This document shows, one piece after another, positions 20,403 to 30,903 of a stretch of 32,624 bases of DNA. The notes under the pieces were generated by a model. That model did not search any database. It worked only from the letters and a program-made list of their open reading frames with translations, and had not been told where the DNA came from. Made by a program: the position numbers and the translations under genes. This stretch comes from an uncultured Lachnospiraceae bacterium (GTDB lineage Bacteria; Bacillota; Clostridia; Lachnospirales; Lachnospiraceae). Location of the stretch: the NCBI GenBank assembly GCA_947168905.1, contig CAMVNR010000020.1, forward strand, positions 1 to 32,624, given 5' to 3'. The stretch's first letter is position 1; each line of letters opens with the position of its first letter.

Positions 20403-22322
20403 ATGCCGGAAACGAAAACTATTTCAGAAAACCCCTGGGACATCTACCCGCGGCCGCTCCTTCGGCGCGAATCTTTTTTCAGCCTGAACGGCGAATGGGA
20501 GCTCACGATCAGACAGGATACGCCTGTTCCCGTACGTGTTCCCTTCTGCATCGAATCGGAGCTGTCAGGGGTTAAAAAGCGCGTGGAAACCGGCGCTGCC
20601 GTCCTGTACCGGAAGACCTTCCGCCTTCCGGACGGTTTTGTAAAGGGACGCGTGCTGCTGCATTTCGGCGCCGTGGACCAGATCGCGCGCGTCGTCGTGA
20701 ACGACCGCTTCCTGGGCTCCCACGAAGGCGGCTATACGGCTTTTGGCTTCGATATCACCGCTGCGCTCTTCCCGGACCGGGAGAATACCATCCTCGTCTT
20801 TATCGAGGATTATCTCGCGCTCCATACCCTCCCCTGGGGAAAACAGAAAGAGAAAAACGGCGGAATGTGGTATACGCCGGTAACCGGGATCTGGCAGACG
20901 GTATGGCTCGAAAGTGTTCCGATGAAATATATCCCGCAGCTTAAGATCCGCACGAAAGGGGCCCGCGTACAGATAGATCTTGTCGAAGACCCCGGACTGA
21001 TTACGGGAAATACAGGGAAGGAAACGAACCGGCCGGCAGACGCTTCCGGCTTCCGCCTTCTCCCGATGAGCGGACACATCGTCTACCATGACGGGCAGGA
21101 GACCATCACGGTTCCGCTGAAGAAAGGACATGCGGAGTTCACAGTAAGCTGCCCCCGCTTCTGGTCGCCCGCGGATCCTTATCTGTATGAATTCAGTTTA
21201 AGCTCCGGAGCCGATACCGTACAATCCTACTTTGCGCTCAGGGATATCTCGGTGGAAACGATTGACGGAATCCCGCGCATTCTCCTGAACGGGAAGCCTG
21301 CTTTTTTCCACGGCGTCCTGGACCAGGGATATTTTGAAAAGGGAATCTACACCCCGGAGTCGCCGGCGGATTTCGAAAAGGATCTGCAGCTTCTTAAGGA
21401 CTGCGGCTTCAATATGCTCCGGAAACACATTAAGGTGGAGCCGGAAATCTTCTACTATGCCTGCGACAAAATGGGGCTTCTCGTATTCCAGGACATGGTA
21501 AACTGCGGAAATTACCATTTCTTCAGGGACACGGTTCTTCCGACGGCAACCGGAGGCAGGATCGCTTCCGACCGCCGGCTGAACCGGAACGAAAAGGCGC
21601 GGCAGAACTTCGAAAAGGCGATGAAAGAGACCGTCCTTCAGCTCGGCAATCATCCGTGCATTGTATACTGGACCATTTTCAACGAGGGCTGGGGACAGTT
21701 CTCGGCTTCCGAAATGTACGAAAAGCTCCGTGCGATTGACGATACCCGGCTCATTGACTCGGCTTCGGGCTGGTTCCATACAAAAGACCTGAAAACCGAC
21801 GTTGAAAGCCGCCACGTCTATTTCCGCGCCGCGAAACCGGTCCGCTCATCTAAGCCCTATGTACTCTCGGAATACGGCGGATACGCGCTGAAAATCGACG
21901 GTCACGCCTATCGTCCCGACAAGACCTACGGTTATAAAGGGCATAAAACGAAAGAAGAACTGATGAATAACCTGACCGTGCTTTTCAGGCGGGATGTGAT
22001 CGGGGCGATCCCCGAAGGCCTCTCTGCTGCCGTTTATACGCAGCTTTCGGATGTCGAGGATGAGGTCAACGGACTTGTGACCTATGACCGGGAAGTGGTC
22101 AAGGTGGATACTGCGGCAATGAAAGCGCTTTCGGAGGAGATTGACAGGGCGATGGCAAAAGTCACCGGCGCTGTTTCGGATAGCTCCCACGCTTCACCGG
22201 CGGAAAAGTCCGGAAGTGAGACTTCTTTTACGGCGGAAAATGCCGGAAGCGACGCGGCCTTTACGGCGGATGATGCCGGAAGCGAAGATGCTTTTACTGG
22301 AAAAGAGGACCGAAATGAATGA
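20403..22322 (+). CDS. Glycoside hydrolase family 2 enzyme
   Basis: A 639-residue cytoplasmic retaining glycosidase of the beta-galactosidase/glucuronidase family. Order: sugar-binding jelly roll (about 15-190, with GGYTAFGFDIT), immunoglobulin-like domain (about 195-295) and TIM barrel (about 300-585). Acid/base is Glu428 in FNEGWG and the nucleophile Glu490 in LSEYGG. No NxK glucuronate motif is seen, so specificity is open; many relatives of this length act on beta-galactosides or plant glycosides. GAGG lies eight bases before the ATG. The last 40 residues are an 11-residue triplicate tail, and the stop overlaps the next gene by eight bases. A long structured leader precedes it. Confidence 0.88.
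   Translation: MPETKTISENPWDIYPRPLLRRESFFSLNGEWELTIRQDTPVPVRVPFCIESELSGVKKRVETGAAVLYRKTFRLPDGFVKGRVLLHFGAVDQIARVVVNDRFLGSHEGGYTAFGFDITAALFPDRENTILVFIEDYLALHTLPWGKQKEKNGGMWYTPVTGIWQTVWLESVPMKYIPQLKIRTKGARVQIDLVEDPGLITGNTGKETNRPADASGFRLLPMSGHIVYHDGQETITVPLKKGHAEFTVSCPRFWSPADPYLYEFSLSSGADTVQSYFALRDISVETIDGIPRILLNGKPAFFHGVLDQGYFEKGIYTPESPADFEKDLQLLKDCGFNMLRKHIKVEPEIFYYACDKMGLLVFQDMVNCGNYHFFRDTVLPTATGGRIASDRRLNRNEKARQNFEKAMKETVLQLGNHPCIVYWTIFNEGWGQFSASEMYEKLRAIDDTRLIDSASGWFHTKDLKTDVESRHVYFRAAKPVRSSKPYVLSEYGGYALKIDGHAYRPDKTYGYKGHKTKEELMNNLTVLFRRDVIGAIPEGLSAAVYTQLSDVEDEVNGLVTYDREVVKVDTAAMKALSEEIDRAMAKVTGAVSDSSHASPAEKSGSETSFTAENAGSDAAFTADDAGSEDAFTGKEDRNE
22200..22298 (+). repeat. Three 33-bp tandem repeats encoding an 11-residue tail repeat
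   Basis: Units 22200-22232, 22233-22265 and 22266-22298 encode A-E-K-S-G-S-E-T-S-F-T and two variants, AENAGSDAAFT and ADDAGSEDAFT (residues 600-632). The units differ at several synonymous and non-synonymous positions, so they are not newly duplicated. They lie after the catalytic domain of the GH2 enzyme. Confidence 0.85.
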
Positions 22323-23073
22323 TGACGAACGCCTTCTCTTAAGCCGGCTTTCGGACCTCTTCGACCGGGAGGAGCGCTCCGGAATGTATACTTATTCGAA
22401 CTTTCTCTCCCTCCCCGAGCAGGATCTTTTTTACCGCAGCGTACGCGAATACGGATTCAGGAATTTCTCTTTTGACGGCGGATATGAAAGCGCCGAACGA
22501 AGGATCCTCATTTTCGGAAACGAAGAGGAACTCGGCTTCCCGAAGGACCCTCCCCTTTCCGTCCTGAGAGTCCTGCCGCTCAGCGAAAAATACGCGGAGG
22601 AGCTCTCCCACCGGGACGTTCTCGGCGCCCTCATGAGTCTCGGAATCGACCGGAGCCTGACCGGAGATATTATCATCAGAGTAAAGTCGGCCTTTATCCT
22701 GTGTCTGTCGCAGATATCGGAATATCTCTCGGAAAATCTCACGAAAATCCGTCACACCGACGTCCGCGTACAGGTCTGCACCGATGAAGTTCCGGAGCTT
22801 AAGCCGGTTTTTTTGGAGCTCTCGCTGAATATCGCCTCCGAACGCATCGACAGCATCGTTGCCGGTTTTGCCGGAATCTCCCGTTCCCAGGTGGGGCGGC
22901 TGTTCCATGAGCAGCGCGTGTTCGTGAACGGACAGGTGACGGAATCGCTTTCCGCCCGGCTGAAGGAAGGCGATGTGCTTACGGTCCGCGGCTTCGGGAA
23001 AGCAATTTACGAAGGTATCAGCGGTTCGTCAAAGAAGGGCAGGCTGTATGTAAACTTAAGGAAATATGCATAA
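22315..23073 (+). CDS. ylmH: YlmH-family S4-domain RNA-binding protein
   Basis: A 252-residue protein. The S4 domain is at the C-terminus (about 180-245: GFAGISRSQVGRLFHEQRVFVNG, then LKEGDVLTVRGFGK), preceded by the YlmH N-terminal domain (FLSLPEQDLFYRSVREYG, and HRDVLGALMSLGIDRSLTGDI). YlmH binds the ribosome and has been linked to ribosome-associated quality control and cell division in Bacillus. The ATG at 22315 has GAGG six bases upstream and overlaps the GH2 stop by eight bases; longer in-frame starts only read through the GH2 tail repeats out of frame. YlmH usually lies in the ylm/div cluster, so this coupling to a glycosidase is unusual. Confidence 0.9.
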   Translation: MNDDERLLLSRLSDLFDREERSGMYTYSNFLSLPEQDLFYRSVREYGFRNFSFDGGYESAERRILIFGNEEELGFPKDPPLSVLRVLPLSEKYAEELSHRDVLGALMSLGIDRSLTGDIIIRVKSAFILCLSQISEYLSENLTKIRHTDVRVQVCTDEVPELKPVFLELSLNIASERIDSIVAGFAGISRSQVGRLFHEQRVFVNGQVTESLSARLKEGDVLTVRGFGKAIYEGISGSSKKGRLYVNLRKYA

Positions 23074-23121
23074 AAAAACTGCGGCACCGGTGTCACTGGA
23101 TCACCGGTGCCGCAGTTTTTT
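23073..23121. terminator. Bidirectional terminator between ylmH and pta
   Basis: A 20-bp perfect inverted repeat: left arm 23073-23092, ending GCACCGGTG; right arm 23102-23121, beginning CACCGGTGC; nine-base loop. A6 and T6 at the ends give a U tract on both strands. It overlaps the pta stop codon. Confidence 0.95.
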
Positions 23122-24112
23122 ATTCCGCCTGTACCGCCGTAGCCGCGACGGTATCGATAATGTCGTCAACCGAGCACCCCCGGGAAAGGTCATTGCAGGG
23201 CTTTGCGAGTCCCTGCAGGACCGCGAAGCACTGCGCGCCGCCGATGCGCTGGGTAATCTTATAGCCGATGTTTCCGGCCTGAAGATCAGGAAAGACAAGG
23301 ACATTCGCACGGCCCGCAACCGGCGAGCCGGGGGCTTTCTGCTTCGCCACTTCCGGAACCAGCGCCGCATCGAACTGAAGCTCGCCGTCAAGGAGAAGCT
23401 CCGGTTCTTTTTCATGCGCCAGCCGCACAGCTTCCTGAACCTTATTTACAAGCTCATGCTTCGCGGAGCCCTTGGTGGAAAACGACAGAAGCGCGACTCG
23501 GGGCTCTTCGATCCCGCAGAGCTTCTTCGCGGTGTCCGCAGCCGCGACTGCAATGTCCGCAAGCTCTTCCGCCGTCGGATTCGGCATCACGACACAGTCC
23601 GCATAGACAAGAAGCCCGTCTTCTCCGAGTTCCTTATTGGGGCAGTCCATTAAGAAGCTGGAGCTTACGACCTTCATTCCCGGCGCGGTTTTAATGATCT
23701 GGAGCGCCGGCCGAAGCATATCGCCTGTCGAATGCAGCGCCCCCGATACGAGGCCGTCCGCATCTCCCTGCTTTACCATCATAATCCCGAAGTACATTTC
23801 ATCTTCAACCAGCGCTTCAGCCTGCTCGGGCGTGACGCCCTTCGCTTTTCGAAGCTCATACAGCGCCTCGGCGTACCCGGCACTCTTCTCGCTTTTCTTC
23901 GGGTCAATCAACAGGATATCCCGGATATCCGCGCCGGTTTCCTCCGCTGTTTTCCTGATTTCGTCCGGATCGCCGAGAAGCACCGGCTCCGCAATCCCTT
24001 CTTTTTTCACATAGGCCGCCGCCTGTACCGTACGCTTCTCGCTTCCCTCCGGCAGCACAATCGTCCGGAGACATTTTTTTGCCTTATTCCTGATCTTTTC
24101 CGTCAAACTCAT
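23120..24112 (-). CDS. pta: Phosphate acetyltransferase
   Basis: A cytoplasmic enzyme interconverting acetyl-CoA and acetyl phosphate. The 330 residues match the single-domain Pta of Firmicutes. Landmarks: [15 protein letters not shown] near the N-terminus, [52 protein letters not shown] and [16 protein letters not shown]. The pattern is Pta, not the shorter phosphotransbutyrylase. The ATG at 24112 has AAGGAGGAG upstream and is preferred to one 24 codons earlier that would lie inside buk. It follows buk by 37 bases in one operon. Usually pta pairs with ackA and ptb with buk, so this pairing is mixed. Confidence 0.93.
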   Translation of the reverse strand: MSLTEKIRNKAKKCLRTIVLPEGSEKRTVQAAAYVKKEGIAEPVLLGDPDEIRKTAEETGADIRDILLIDPKKSEKSAGYAEALYELRKAKGVTPEQAEALVEDEMYFGIMMVKQGDADGLVSGALHSTGDMLRPALQIIKTAPGMKVVSSSFLMDCPNKELGEDGLLVYADCVVMPNPTAEELADIAVAAADTAKKLCGIEEPRVALLSFSTKGSAKHELVNKVQEAVRLAHEKEPELLLDGELQFDAALVPEVAKQKAPGSPVAGRANVLVFPDLQAGNIGYKITQRIGGAQCFAVLQGLAKPCNDLSRGCSVDDIIDTVAATAVQAE

Positions 24113-24149
24113 CGCGTCTCCTCCTTCATTCTTTTTACTGAAAACAGCT

Positions 24150-25265
24150 TCAGAACTCGATGCCCGGGAAGCCGTCCCAGACATTTTTGCCGCTGTATTT
24201 CAAAGCTGTCTTTTCGCCCCGGAGCACCTGCAGCGCAGGAAGCGCCAGCGCCTCCTGTTCCATCTCCCCGGGATAGACCGTGATCGGCGCGATCCAGCCG
24301 CACCGTCTCTGTATTCCTTCATAAATGTCCGAAAAGCGCATCAGACCGCCCGTTAAGAGAATACCGTCCACTTTTCCCTCAAGAACCGTGCTCATTTCAC
24401 CGATCATTTTGCAGATCTGGTAAATCATCGTATTCCAGACAAGGGAGGCCTTCCTGTCGCCCTCATCCACCAGCGCGTGGATGGTGTCGGCATTCGCGGT
24501 GCCGAAAAGATCGACAAAGCCGCCCGCACGCGAGCAGCGGAGGCGCACCTCCTCGATCGAATGCGATTCAATATAATCCAGGAGCTGCAGTACCGGCACC
24601 GAACCGATCCGGGTCGGTGTAAAAGCGCCTTCCCCGTCCGCGCCCATGTTGCCGTCGACCATCCTGCCCTTCTCATGCGCGCTGACTGTAATCCCGCCGT
24701 CGATATGCGCGACAATAAAGTTGTAATCCTCGTATTTTCCGCCGAGCTTCTTCGCGTGGAAATCCGCAACGGCCTTCTGGTTCAGTACATGCGAGTGAGA
24801 AACGCGGTAAATGCCCTTTATTCCGGTCAGACGGGCATAGTCCGAATATTCGTCCACATTGGTCGGATTAAGCGTAAAAGCAGGCTTTTTGAGGCTCTGG
24901 GCGAACTTCCAGGCGAGCATGACGCCAAGCTTCGCAGGATGTTCCGACCCGCCGACCGCGGCTTCCGTATCGTCGTAAAGCTTCTGATCGATTTCCGTAA
25001 CGCCTCCGGGCTGCGTGCAGGCAGACCCGCCGCGTCCCGCAAATGCGTCGATCGATGCCGGGTCAATGCCTTCCTCCCGCAGCATGTCCATGATGACTTC
25101 ATACCGGAACGGGATCTGCAGATTCACATGCGGGAACTGAAGAAGCACATCCGCATCGTGAAACAGGCTGTGCTCAAATACAAGCGTTTCATTATCAAAC
25201 AGGCTGACCTTCGTCGAGGTCGAGCCGGGATTGATGACTAAGATTCTGTAGGTTTTATCGGGCAT
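24150..25265 (-). CDS. buk: Butyrate kinase
   Basis: Forms butyrate and ATP from butyryl phosphate, the last step of the kinase route to butyrate. The 371-residue protein has the ASKHA fold motifs: [16 protein letters not shown] at the N-terminus, [40 protein letters not shown] and [10 protein letters not shown]. The [17 protein letters not shown] region and the length fit butyrate kinase rather than acetate kinase (about 400, with different motifs); a branched-chain acid kinase is a possible alternative. AGGAG lies 12 bases before the ATG. It is upstream of pta, and 181 bases after pepF with no visible terminator between. Confidence 0.92.
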   Translation of the reverse strand: MPDKTYRILVINPGSTSTKVSLFDNETLVFEHSLFHDADVLLQFPHVNLQIPFRYEVIMDMLREEGIDPASIDAFAGRGGSACTQPGGVTEIDQKLYDDTEAAVGGSEHPAKLGVMLAWKFAQSLKKPAFTLNPTNVDEYSDYARLTGIKGIYRVSHSHVLNQKAVADFHAKKLGGKYEDYNFIVAHIDGGITVSAHEKGRMVDGNMGADGEGAFTPTRIGSVPVLQLLDYIESHSIEEVRLRCSRAGGFVDLFGTANADTIHALVDEGDRKASLVWNTMIYQICKMIGEMSTVLEGKVDGILLTGGLMRFSDIYEGIQRRCGWIAPITVYPGEMEQEALALPALQVLRGEKTALKYSGKNVWDGFPGIEF

Positions 25266-25379
25266 AGAATATTTTGTCTCCTGTCTGAATTTTTCCGGAC
25301 GGTACCTCTCCCCCTGCGGGGAAGCGCCTCATCCGTCCTCTTCGCCGGTTCCTAATTTTTTGCGCGCCGAAGGGGGGAC

Positions 25380-25440
25380 GCCGGCACCGAAGAAGCCTTA
25401 AGGGATGAAGCCGGCACCCAAGAAGCCTTAAGGGGATGGG
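25380..25440. repeat. 30-bp direct repeat between pepF and buk
   Basis: Two adjacent copies (25380-25409 and 25410-25440) share GCCGGCACC, one variable base, and AAGAAGCCTTAAGGG. They lie in the 181-bp spacer 25266-25446, where I see no gene and no T-tract terminator. The repeat includes the palindrome CCTTAAGG. Role unknown. Confidence 0.6.
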
Positions 25441-25446
25441 GATGGA

Positions 25447-27249
25447 TCAGGCTTCGATCTCCAGCGTCAGTCTTTCGATCTCGTCGACGATGGAACCGAT
25501 ATAATCAATCGTGTCAAGAAGCGGCTGATCCGTCGTGATATCGATTCCTGCAAGCTTCGCAAGCCCCGCAGGATCAAGCGTCGAGCCGGCCGAGAGGACC
25601 TTCTTCCAGTCTTCAACGGCCGTTTCTTTCTCGCGCTCAATCCGAAGCGCCGCCTGCGTCGCCACCGTAAGGCCTGCGCTGTAGGTGTAGGAATACAGTC
25701 CCATATAGTAATGCGGCTGCCGCATCCAGGTAAGCTCGGCGCCTTCCGTCAGTTCCACGCTGCCGCCCCAGAAGATCTCCAGGTTTTTCCGGAAAATCTC
25801 CGACAGCTTCTCTGCGTTTACCGAACCGCCCTGATCGATGATTTTATAAACCTCCCGCTGGTACCAGGCTTCCCGAAGATGCGTCACGAAATTGTGATAA
25901 TAGGTATTCCCGATCATGCAGGAGAGCACCCATCTGCGGAATCTCGGGTCGTCATTCGTCTTCAGGAGATGATGCGCGAAAAGGATTTCGTTCATCGTCG
26001 ACGGCGCCTCGACAAAGTAGGTTGAAACATCCGTATCGAAAAGCGACTGCGCGCGGTTCGCACTGCGGAAATGTCCCGCGTGTCCCAGCTCGTGTGCGAT
26101 CGTAAAGACATCCGACATCCGGTTGTTCCACGACAGAAGAATGAAAGATCCCCTTCCGTAGGGCGAGGAGCAGAAGCCGCCCGTCATCTTGCCCTGGTTC
26201 TTCGCAAAATCAATCCAGCGGTCCCGGTAAGCCTCGTCAATCATCGAGACATAATCTTCGCCGAGGATCGACAGGCCCTCGCGCACAAGCTGATGGGACT
26301 CCTCGATCGAAACCTTCGGATCGTAGTCCGGATCGAGTGGGAGCTTCAGATCCGCGAAGGTCATTTTGTCCAGACCGTAGGCTTTTTTTATGAGCATCGC
26401 GTATTTTCTCATGTGCGGCGCGAGCTTTTCCGTAATCAGGTCGATCTGCCGGTCGTACATTTCGCGCGTCACCTTCTGATCGAACAGAAGATAGTCGAAT
26501 ACATCCTTAAACCCGCGGACGGAGGCCATGATTTTATCCGTCTTCACATTGGTATTGTAAGCCTCCGCCGTGACGTTTTCATACTGGCGGATCTTGTCGG
26601 AAAAAGCCTTAAATGCCGCGCGGCGCACCTCGGTGTCCCGCTCGTATTCGTAATCATCCTCGAAAAGCGAATAGCCTAAAGGATAGTCTTTCCCGTTCAC
26701 CGTGAAGTCCGGGAATTTCATGTCCGCCAGCTTCGCCATGTTATAGATCCGTTCAGGCGCGTAGAAGGTTTCCGAAAAAGCGGCAAGAACGCGCTCCGTT
26801 TCCTTCGAAAGACGGTGCGGCCTGTCCCTCAGAAGATCGGCCAGGAGTCCCTTCGCGCATTCGGTCTTTTCCATCGCTTCTTTGATGACCTCTTCGCTGC
26901 ACTCGAGAATCTCCGAACGGATAAAGGAAAGACGGCTACTCTGATCCGCAAGAAGCGAGCTGATCCTTCCGTCCTCCTCCTGAATTTTCGTATCAAAATA
27001 GTCCACGGAAGCCGCAAGCCCGGTGTATGATCCGACAAGGGTCTCGATCTTCAGGCAGGCTTCATAATCCGAAAGACAGCGGACAATCGTATCCGCGTCA
27101 GTCAGTTTTCCCTGATACTCGGCGCAGATTTTCGAAGCGAGTTCTGTCATTTCCTTCTCGGCTGCCTTAAATTCTTCCTCTGTCCGGTAAATCAGCGACA
27201 GATCCCAGGTTTCCTCCCGGGGAACGTCTTTTCTCATCAAAAGTCCCAT
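25447..27249 (-). CDS. pepF: Oligoendopeptidase F
   Basis: A cytoplasmic zinc metallopeptidase of family M3 that cuts peptides of roughly 7-17 residues after oligopeptide import. The 600-residue length is typical. The zinc site is HELGH (residues 386-390) in FTIAHELGHAGHF, with the downstream EAPSTMNEILFAHHLL segment supplying the third ligand. The N-terminal DLSLIYRTEEEFKAA helix bundle is conserved in PepF. GGGAGG lies four bases before the ATG. It has its own promoter at 27288. Confidence 0.95.
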   Translation of the reverse strand: MGLLMRKDVPREETWDLSLIYRTEEEFKAAEKEMTELASKICAEYQGKLTDADTIVRCLSDYEACLKIETLVGSYTGLAASVDYFDTKIQEEDGRISSLLADQSSRLSFIRSEILECSEEVIKEAMEKTECAKGLLADLLRDRPHRLSKETERVLAAFSETFYAPERIYNMAKLADMKFPDFTVNGKDYPLGYSLFEDDYEYERDTEVRRAAFKAFSDKIRQYENVTAEAYNTNVKTDKIMASVRGFKDVFDYLLFDQKVTREMYDRQIDLITEKLAPHMRKYAMLIKKAYGLDKMTFADLKLPLDPDYDPKVSIEESHQLVREGLSILGEDYVSMIDEAYRDRWIDFAKNQGKMTGGFCSSPYGRGSFILLSWNNRMSDVFTIAHELGHAGHFRSANRAQSLFDTDVSTYFVEAPSTMNEILFAHHLLKTNDDPRFRRWVLSCMIGNTYYHNFVTHLREAWYQREVYKIIDQGGSVNAEKLSEIFRKNLEIFWGGSVELTEGAELTWMRQPHYYMGLYSYTYSAGLTVATQAALRIEREKETAVEDWKKVLSAGSTLDPAGLAKLAGIDITTDQPLLDTIDYIGSIVDEIERLTLEIEA

Positions 27250-27287
27250 AAAAACCTCCCGAAAAACAAAAAAGCCATATTGCCATA

Positions 27288-27316
27288 ACTTTACATCTTT
27301 GAGCGGTTTTTGTCAA
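27288..27316 (-). promoter_or_regulatory. pepF promoter
   Basis: On minus, a consensus TTGACA (27311-27316), a 17-bp spacer and TAAAGT (27288-27293, four of six). Confidence 0.6.
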
Positions 27317-27396
27317 TTATTGTTATTGTGGATAGCTTTCGGAAGATTACGAAAAAACTCCGTGATTATGCCGAATATCCCGGATTTTACAGAGTC

Positions 27397-27425
27397 TTGT
27401 CAGGCCCCCGCAAACATGCTATACT
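27397..27425 (+). promoter_or_regulatory. Promoter of the beta-glucuronidase gene
   Basis: TTGTCA (27397-27402), a 17-bp spacer and TATACT (27420-27425), 34 bp upstream of the start codon. Confidence 0.7.
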
Positions 27426-27459
27426 ACTGTTAATCTCATCCCGTGAAAATGGAGGTCCT

Positions 27460-29241
27460 ATGAAAAAATACGTCCAGAAAAATGTCTCTGATATCAATCT
27501 CGAGGATTTTGCCGGTGAATACGAAGGCCGCGACGCGTTCGCGAAGGACCTTTTCTTCATTGGCGGCAGAAAGAAAGAGTCCCTGAACGGGCTCTGGCAC
27601 TATGCCATCGACCAGTACGAGACCGCAATCCGGCAACACTGGTTCGAGGAGCGCTATGAAGCAAACGGAATCTCGCTCCCTGTGGACTACAGCTTCGATG
27701 AATGGCCGGTCATGAAGCTGCCCTGTTCCTGGAACATGCAGGACCGGATGTTCTTTCTGTATGAAAGCTCGATGGTATTTACCAGGAAATTTTCGTTTAA
27801 AAAGGACCCGGACGAGCGGGTGTTCCTGCGGATCGGCGCCGCGAATTACATCCTGCGCGTCTTCCTGAATAAGCAGTATGTCGGAATGCACCGCGGCGGC
27901 TCCACGCCGATGGTTTTCGATATCACCGATCTTCTTGAAGACCATAACCGCATTATGCTGGTCTGCGACGCCACGAGGCGCCCTGAGCAGGTTCCGACCG
28001 AGAACACGGACTGGTTCAACTACGGCGGCGTGTACCGGGACATCGATATTTACCGGGTCCCGAAGCTTTTCATTAAAGACTTCCGGATCAGCCTCGCCCC
28101 CGGAAAAACCGACCGGATCCGTGCGGATGTCGAGCTTTCGGAGCCGAAGAATCTTGACGCCCTGCTGTCCATCCCGGAGCTCTCCCACGAAGCGGCAATC
28201 TCCGTTAAAAACGGCAAAGGTCACGTCGAATTCAGGCATCCCGGCCTTTCCCTCTGGTCGCCGGAAAACCCGAAGCTTTATGATGTGACGCTTTCCATTC
28301 CCGGCGATACCGTGACTGACCGCGTCGGTTTCCGTGATATCCGTGTGGAAGGCCGGGAAATCCTGCTGAACGGCAAACCGCTCTTCCTTCGCGGCATCAG
28401 CTGCCACGAGGACAGCTTCGTAAACGGAAAAGCCGTAACGCGCGAAGAAGCCGTCCAGGCGATCTCGGATGCGAAGGAAATGGGCTGCAACTTCATGCGA
28501 CTCGCGCATTATCCGCACAATGAACAGATGGCAAAGCTGGCGGATGAGATGGGCATCCTTCTCTGGGAAGAGATTCCGGTTTACTGGGCAATCCGCTTCC
28601 GCCGCGCCGCCACCTACAAAGACGCCGAGAACCAGCTTCTGGAGCTCATTACCCGCGATTACAACCGCGCTTCTGTCGTGATCTGGTCGGTCGGCAATGA
28701 AAACGCCGACTCCGACGAGCGTCTTTCCTTCATGAAGCGGCTCGCGGATACGGCACACAGGGTTGATAAAACCCGTCTCGTCTCCGCCGCCTGTCTCGTC
28801 TCCTTCACAAGGAACGCCATCGAAGACCGTCTCGCAGAGTACATCGACGTGATCGGCCTCAATGAGTATTTCGGCTGGTACGCGCCGGACTTCACGAAGC
28901 TTCCGGAGCTTTTTGAGAACAGCAATCCCGACAAGCCGGTCGTGATCTCCGAGTTCGGCGCAGACGCGCTCGCCGGCCACCGCGGAAGCCGCTCCGACAA
29001 GGGCACGGAAGACTGCCAGGCGGACGTCTATGAGAAGCAGATCGCGACGCTTCGCACCATTCCCTACGTCAAGGGCATGGCGCCGTGGATTCTCTACGAC
29101 TTCCGCTGCCCGAGAAGGACCTCCGTGATCCAGCAGTACTTCAACCGGAAAGGCCTGATCGACGCAGAAAGAAAGTACAAAAAACCGGCTTATTTCCTCA
29201 TGCAGAAATTCTACAGGGAAAAAGCCGGAGAAGAAGCATAA
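27460..29241 (+). CDS. uidA: Beta-glucuronidase (glycoside hydrolase family 2)
   Basis: A 593-residue cytoplasmic enzyme that releases glucuronic acid from beta-glucuronides. It has a jelly roll (about 30-200, with [15 protein letters not shown]), an Ig-like domain (about 205-290) and a TIM barrel (about 290-590). Acid/base is Glu414 (SVGNENAD) and the nucleophile Glu498 (VISEFGAD). The glucuronate-recognising NxK motif is Asn562-Arg-Lys564 (FNRKGLID), at the same place as the E. coli enzyme's 566-568. The length is close to E. coli UidA. The ATG at 27460 has GGAGG four bases upstream; a frame-open extension of 50 codons upstream covers the promoter and is not translated. It may use glucuronides imported by the sugar transporter at 4309, but that is a guess. 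Confidence 0.9.
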   Translation: MKKYVQKNVSDINLEDFAGEYEGRDAFAKDLFFIGGRKKESLNGLWHYAIDQYETAIRQHWFEERYEANGISLPVDYSFDEWPVMKLPCSWNMQDRMFFLYESSMVFTRKFSFKKDPDERVFLRIGAANYILRVFLNKQYVGMHRGGSTPMVFDITDLLEDHNRIMLVCDATRRPEQVPTENTDWFNYGGVYRDIDIYRVPKLFIKDFRISLAPGKTDRIRADVELSEPKNLDALLSIPELSHEAAISVKNGKGHVEFRHPGLSLWSPENPKLYDVTLSIPGDTVTDRVGFRDIRVEGREILLNGKPLFLRGISCHEDSFVNGKAVTREEAVQAISDAKEMGCNFMRLAHYPHNEQMAKLADEMGILLWEEIPVYWAIRFRRAATYKDAENQLLELITRDYNRASVVIWSVGNENADSDERLSFMKRLADTAHRVDKTRLVSAACLVSFTRNAIEDRLAEYIDVIGLNEYFGWYAPDFTKLPELFENSNPDKPVVISEFGADALAGHRGSRSDKGTEDCQADVYEKQIATLRTIPYVKGMAPWILYDFRCPRRTSVIQQYFNRKGLIDAERKYKKPAYFLMQKFYREKAGEEA

Positions 29242-29246
29242 AAAGA

Positions 29247-29286
29247 ACGGCCTCCCAAAGGATTCGATATCCTTCAGGGAGGCCGT
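29247..29286 (-). terminator. Terminator of guaB, shared with the beta-glucuronidase gene
   Basis: ACGGCCTCCC (29247-29256) and GGGAGGCCGT (29277-29286) are perfect arms with an inner AAGGAT/ATCCTT stem. On minus, TTCTTTTT follows. On plus there is no T run. Confidence 0.85.
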
Positions 29287-29294
29287 AAACATTA

Positions 29295-30855
<1,561 letters not shown>

Positions 30856-30870
<15 letters not shown>

Positions 30871-30889
30871 CACGAATCTTGCCCGCAGC
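30856..30889 (-). terminator. Terminator-like hairpin after the lipoprotein gene, embedded in the guaB promoter
   Basis: On minus, GCTGCGGG (30882-30889 side) pairs with CCCGCGGC (30856-30863 side) with one G-U, followed by GCTTTTG. The loop of 18 bases contains the guaB -35 box. The T run is short, so termination may be partial. Confidence 0.5.
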
Positions 30890-30903
30890 ACTCTTTTTCT
30901 TCT

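Noticed and set aside
27436-29292. A 618-codon frame on minus opposite the beta-glucuronidase
   Set aside because: Complement shadow of a GC-rich coding gene whose active-site residues are all intact on plus.
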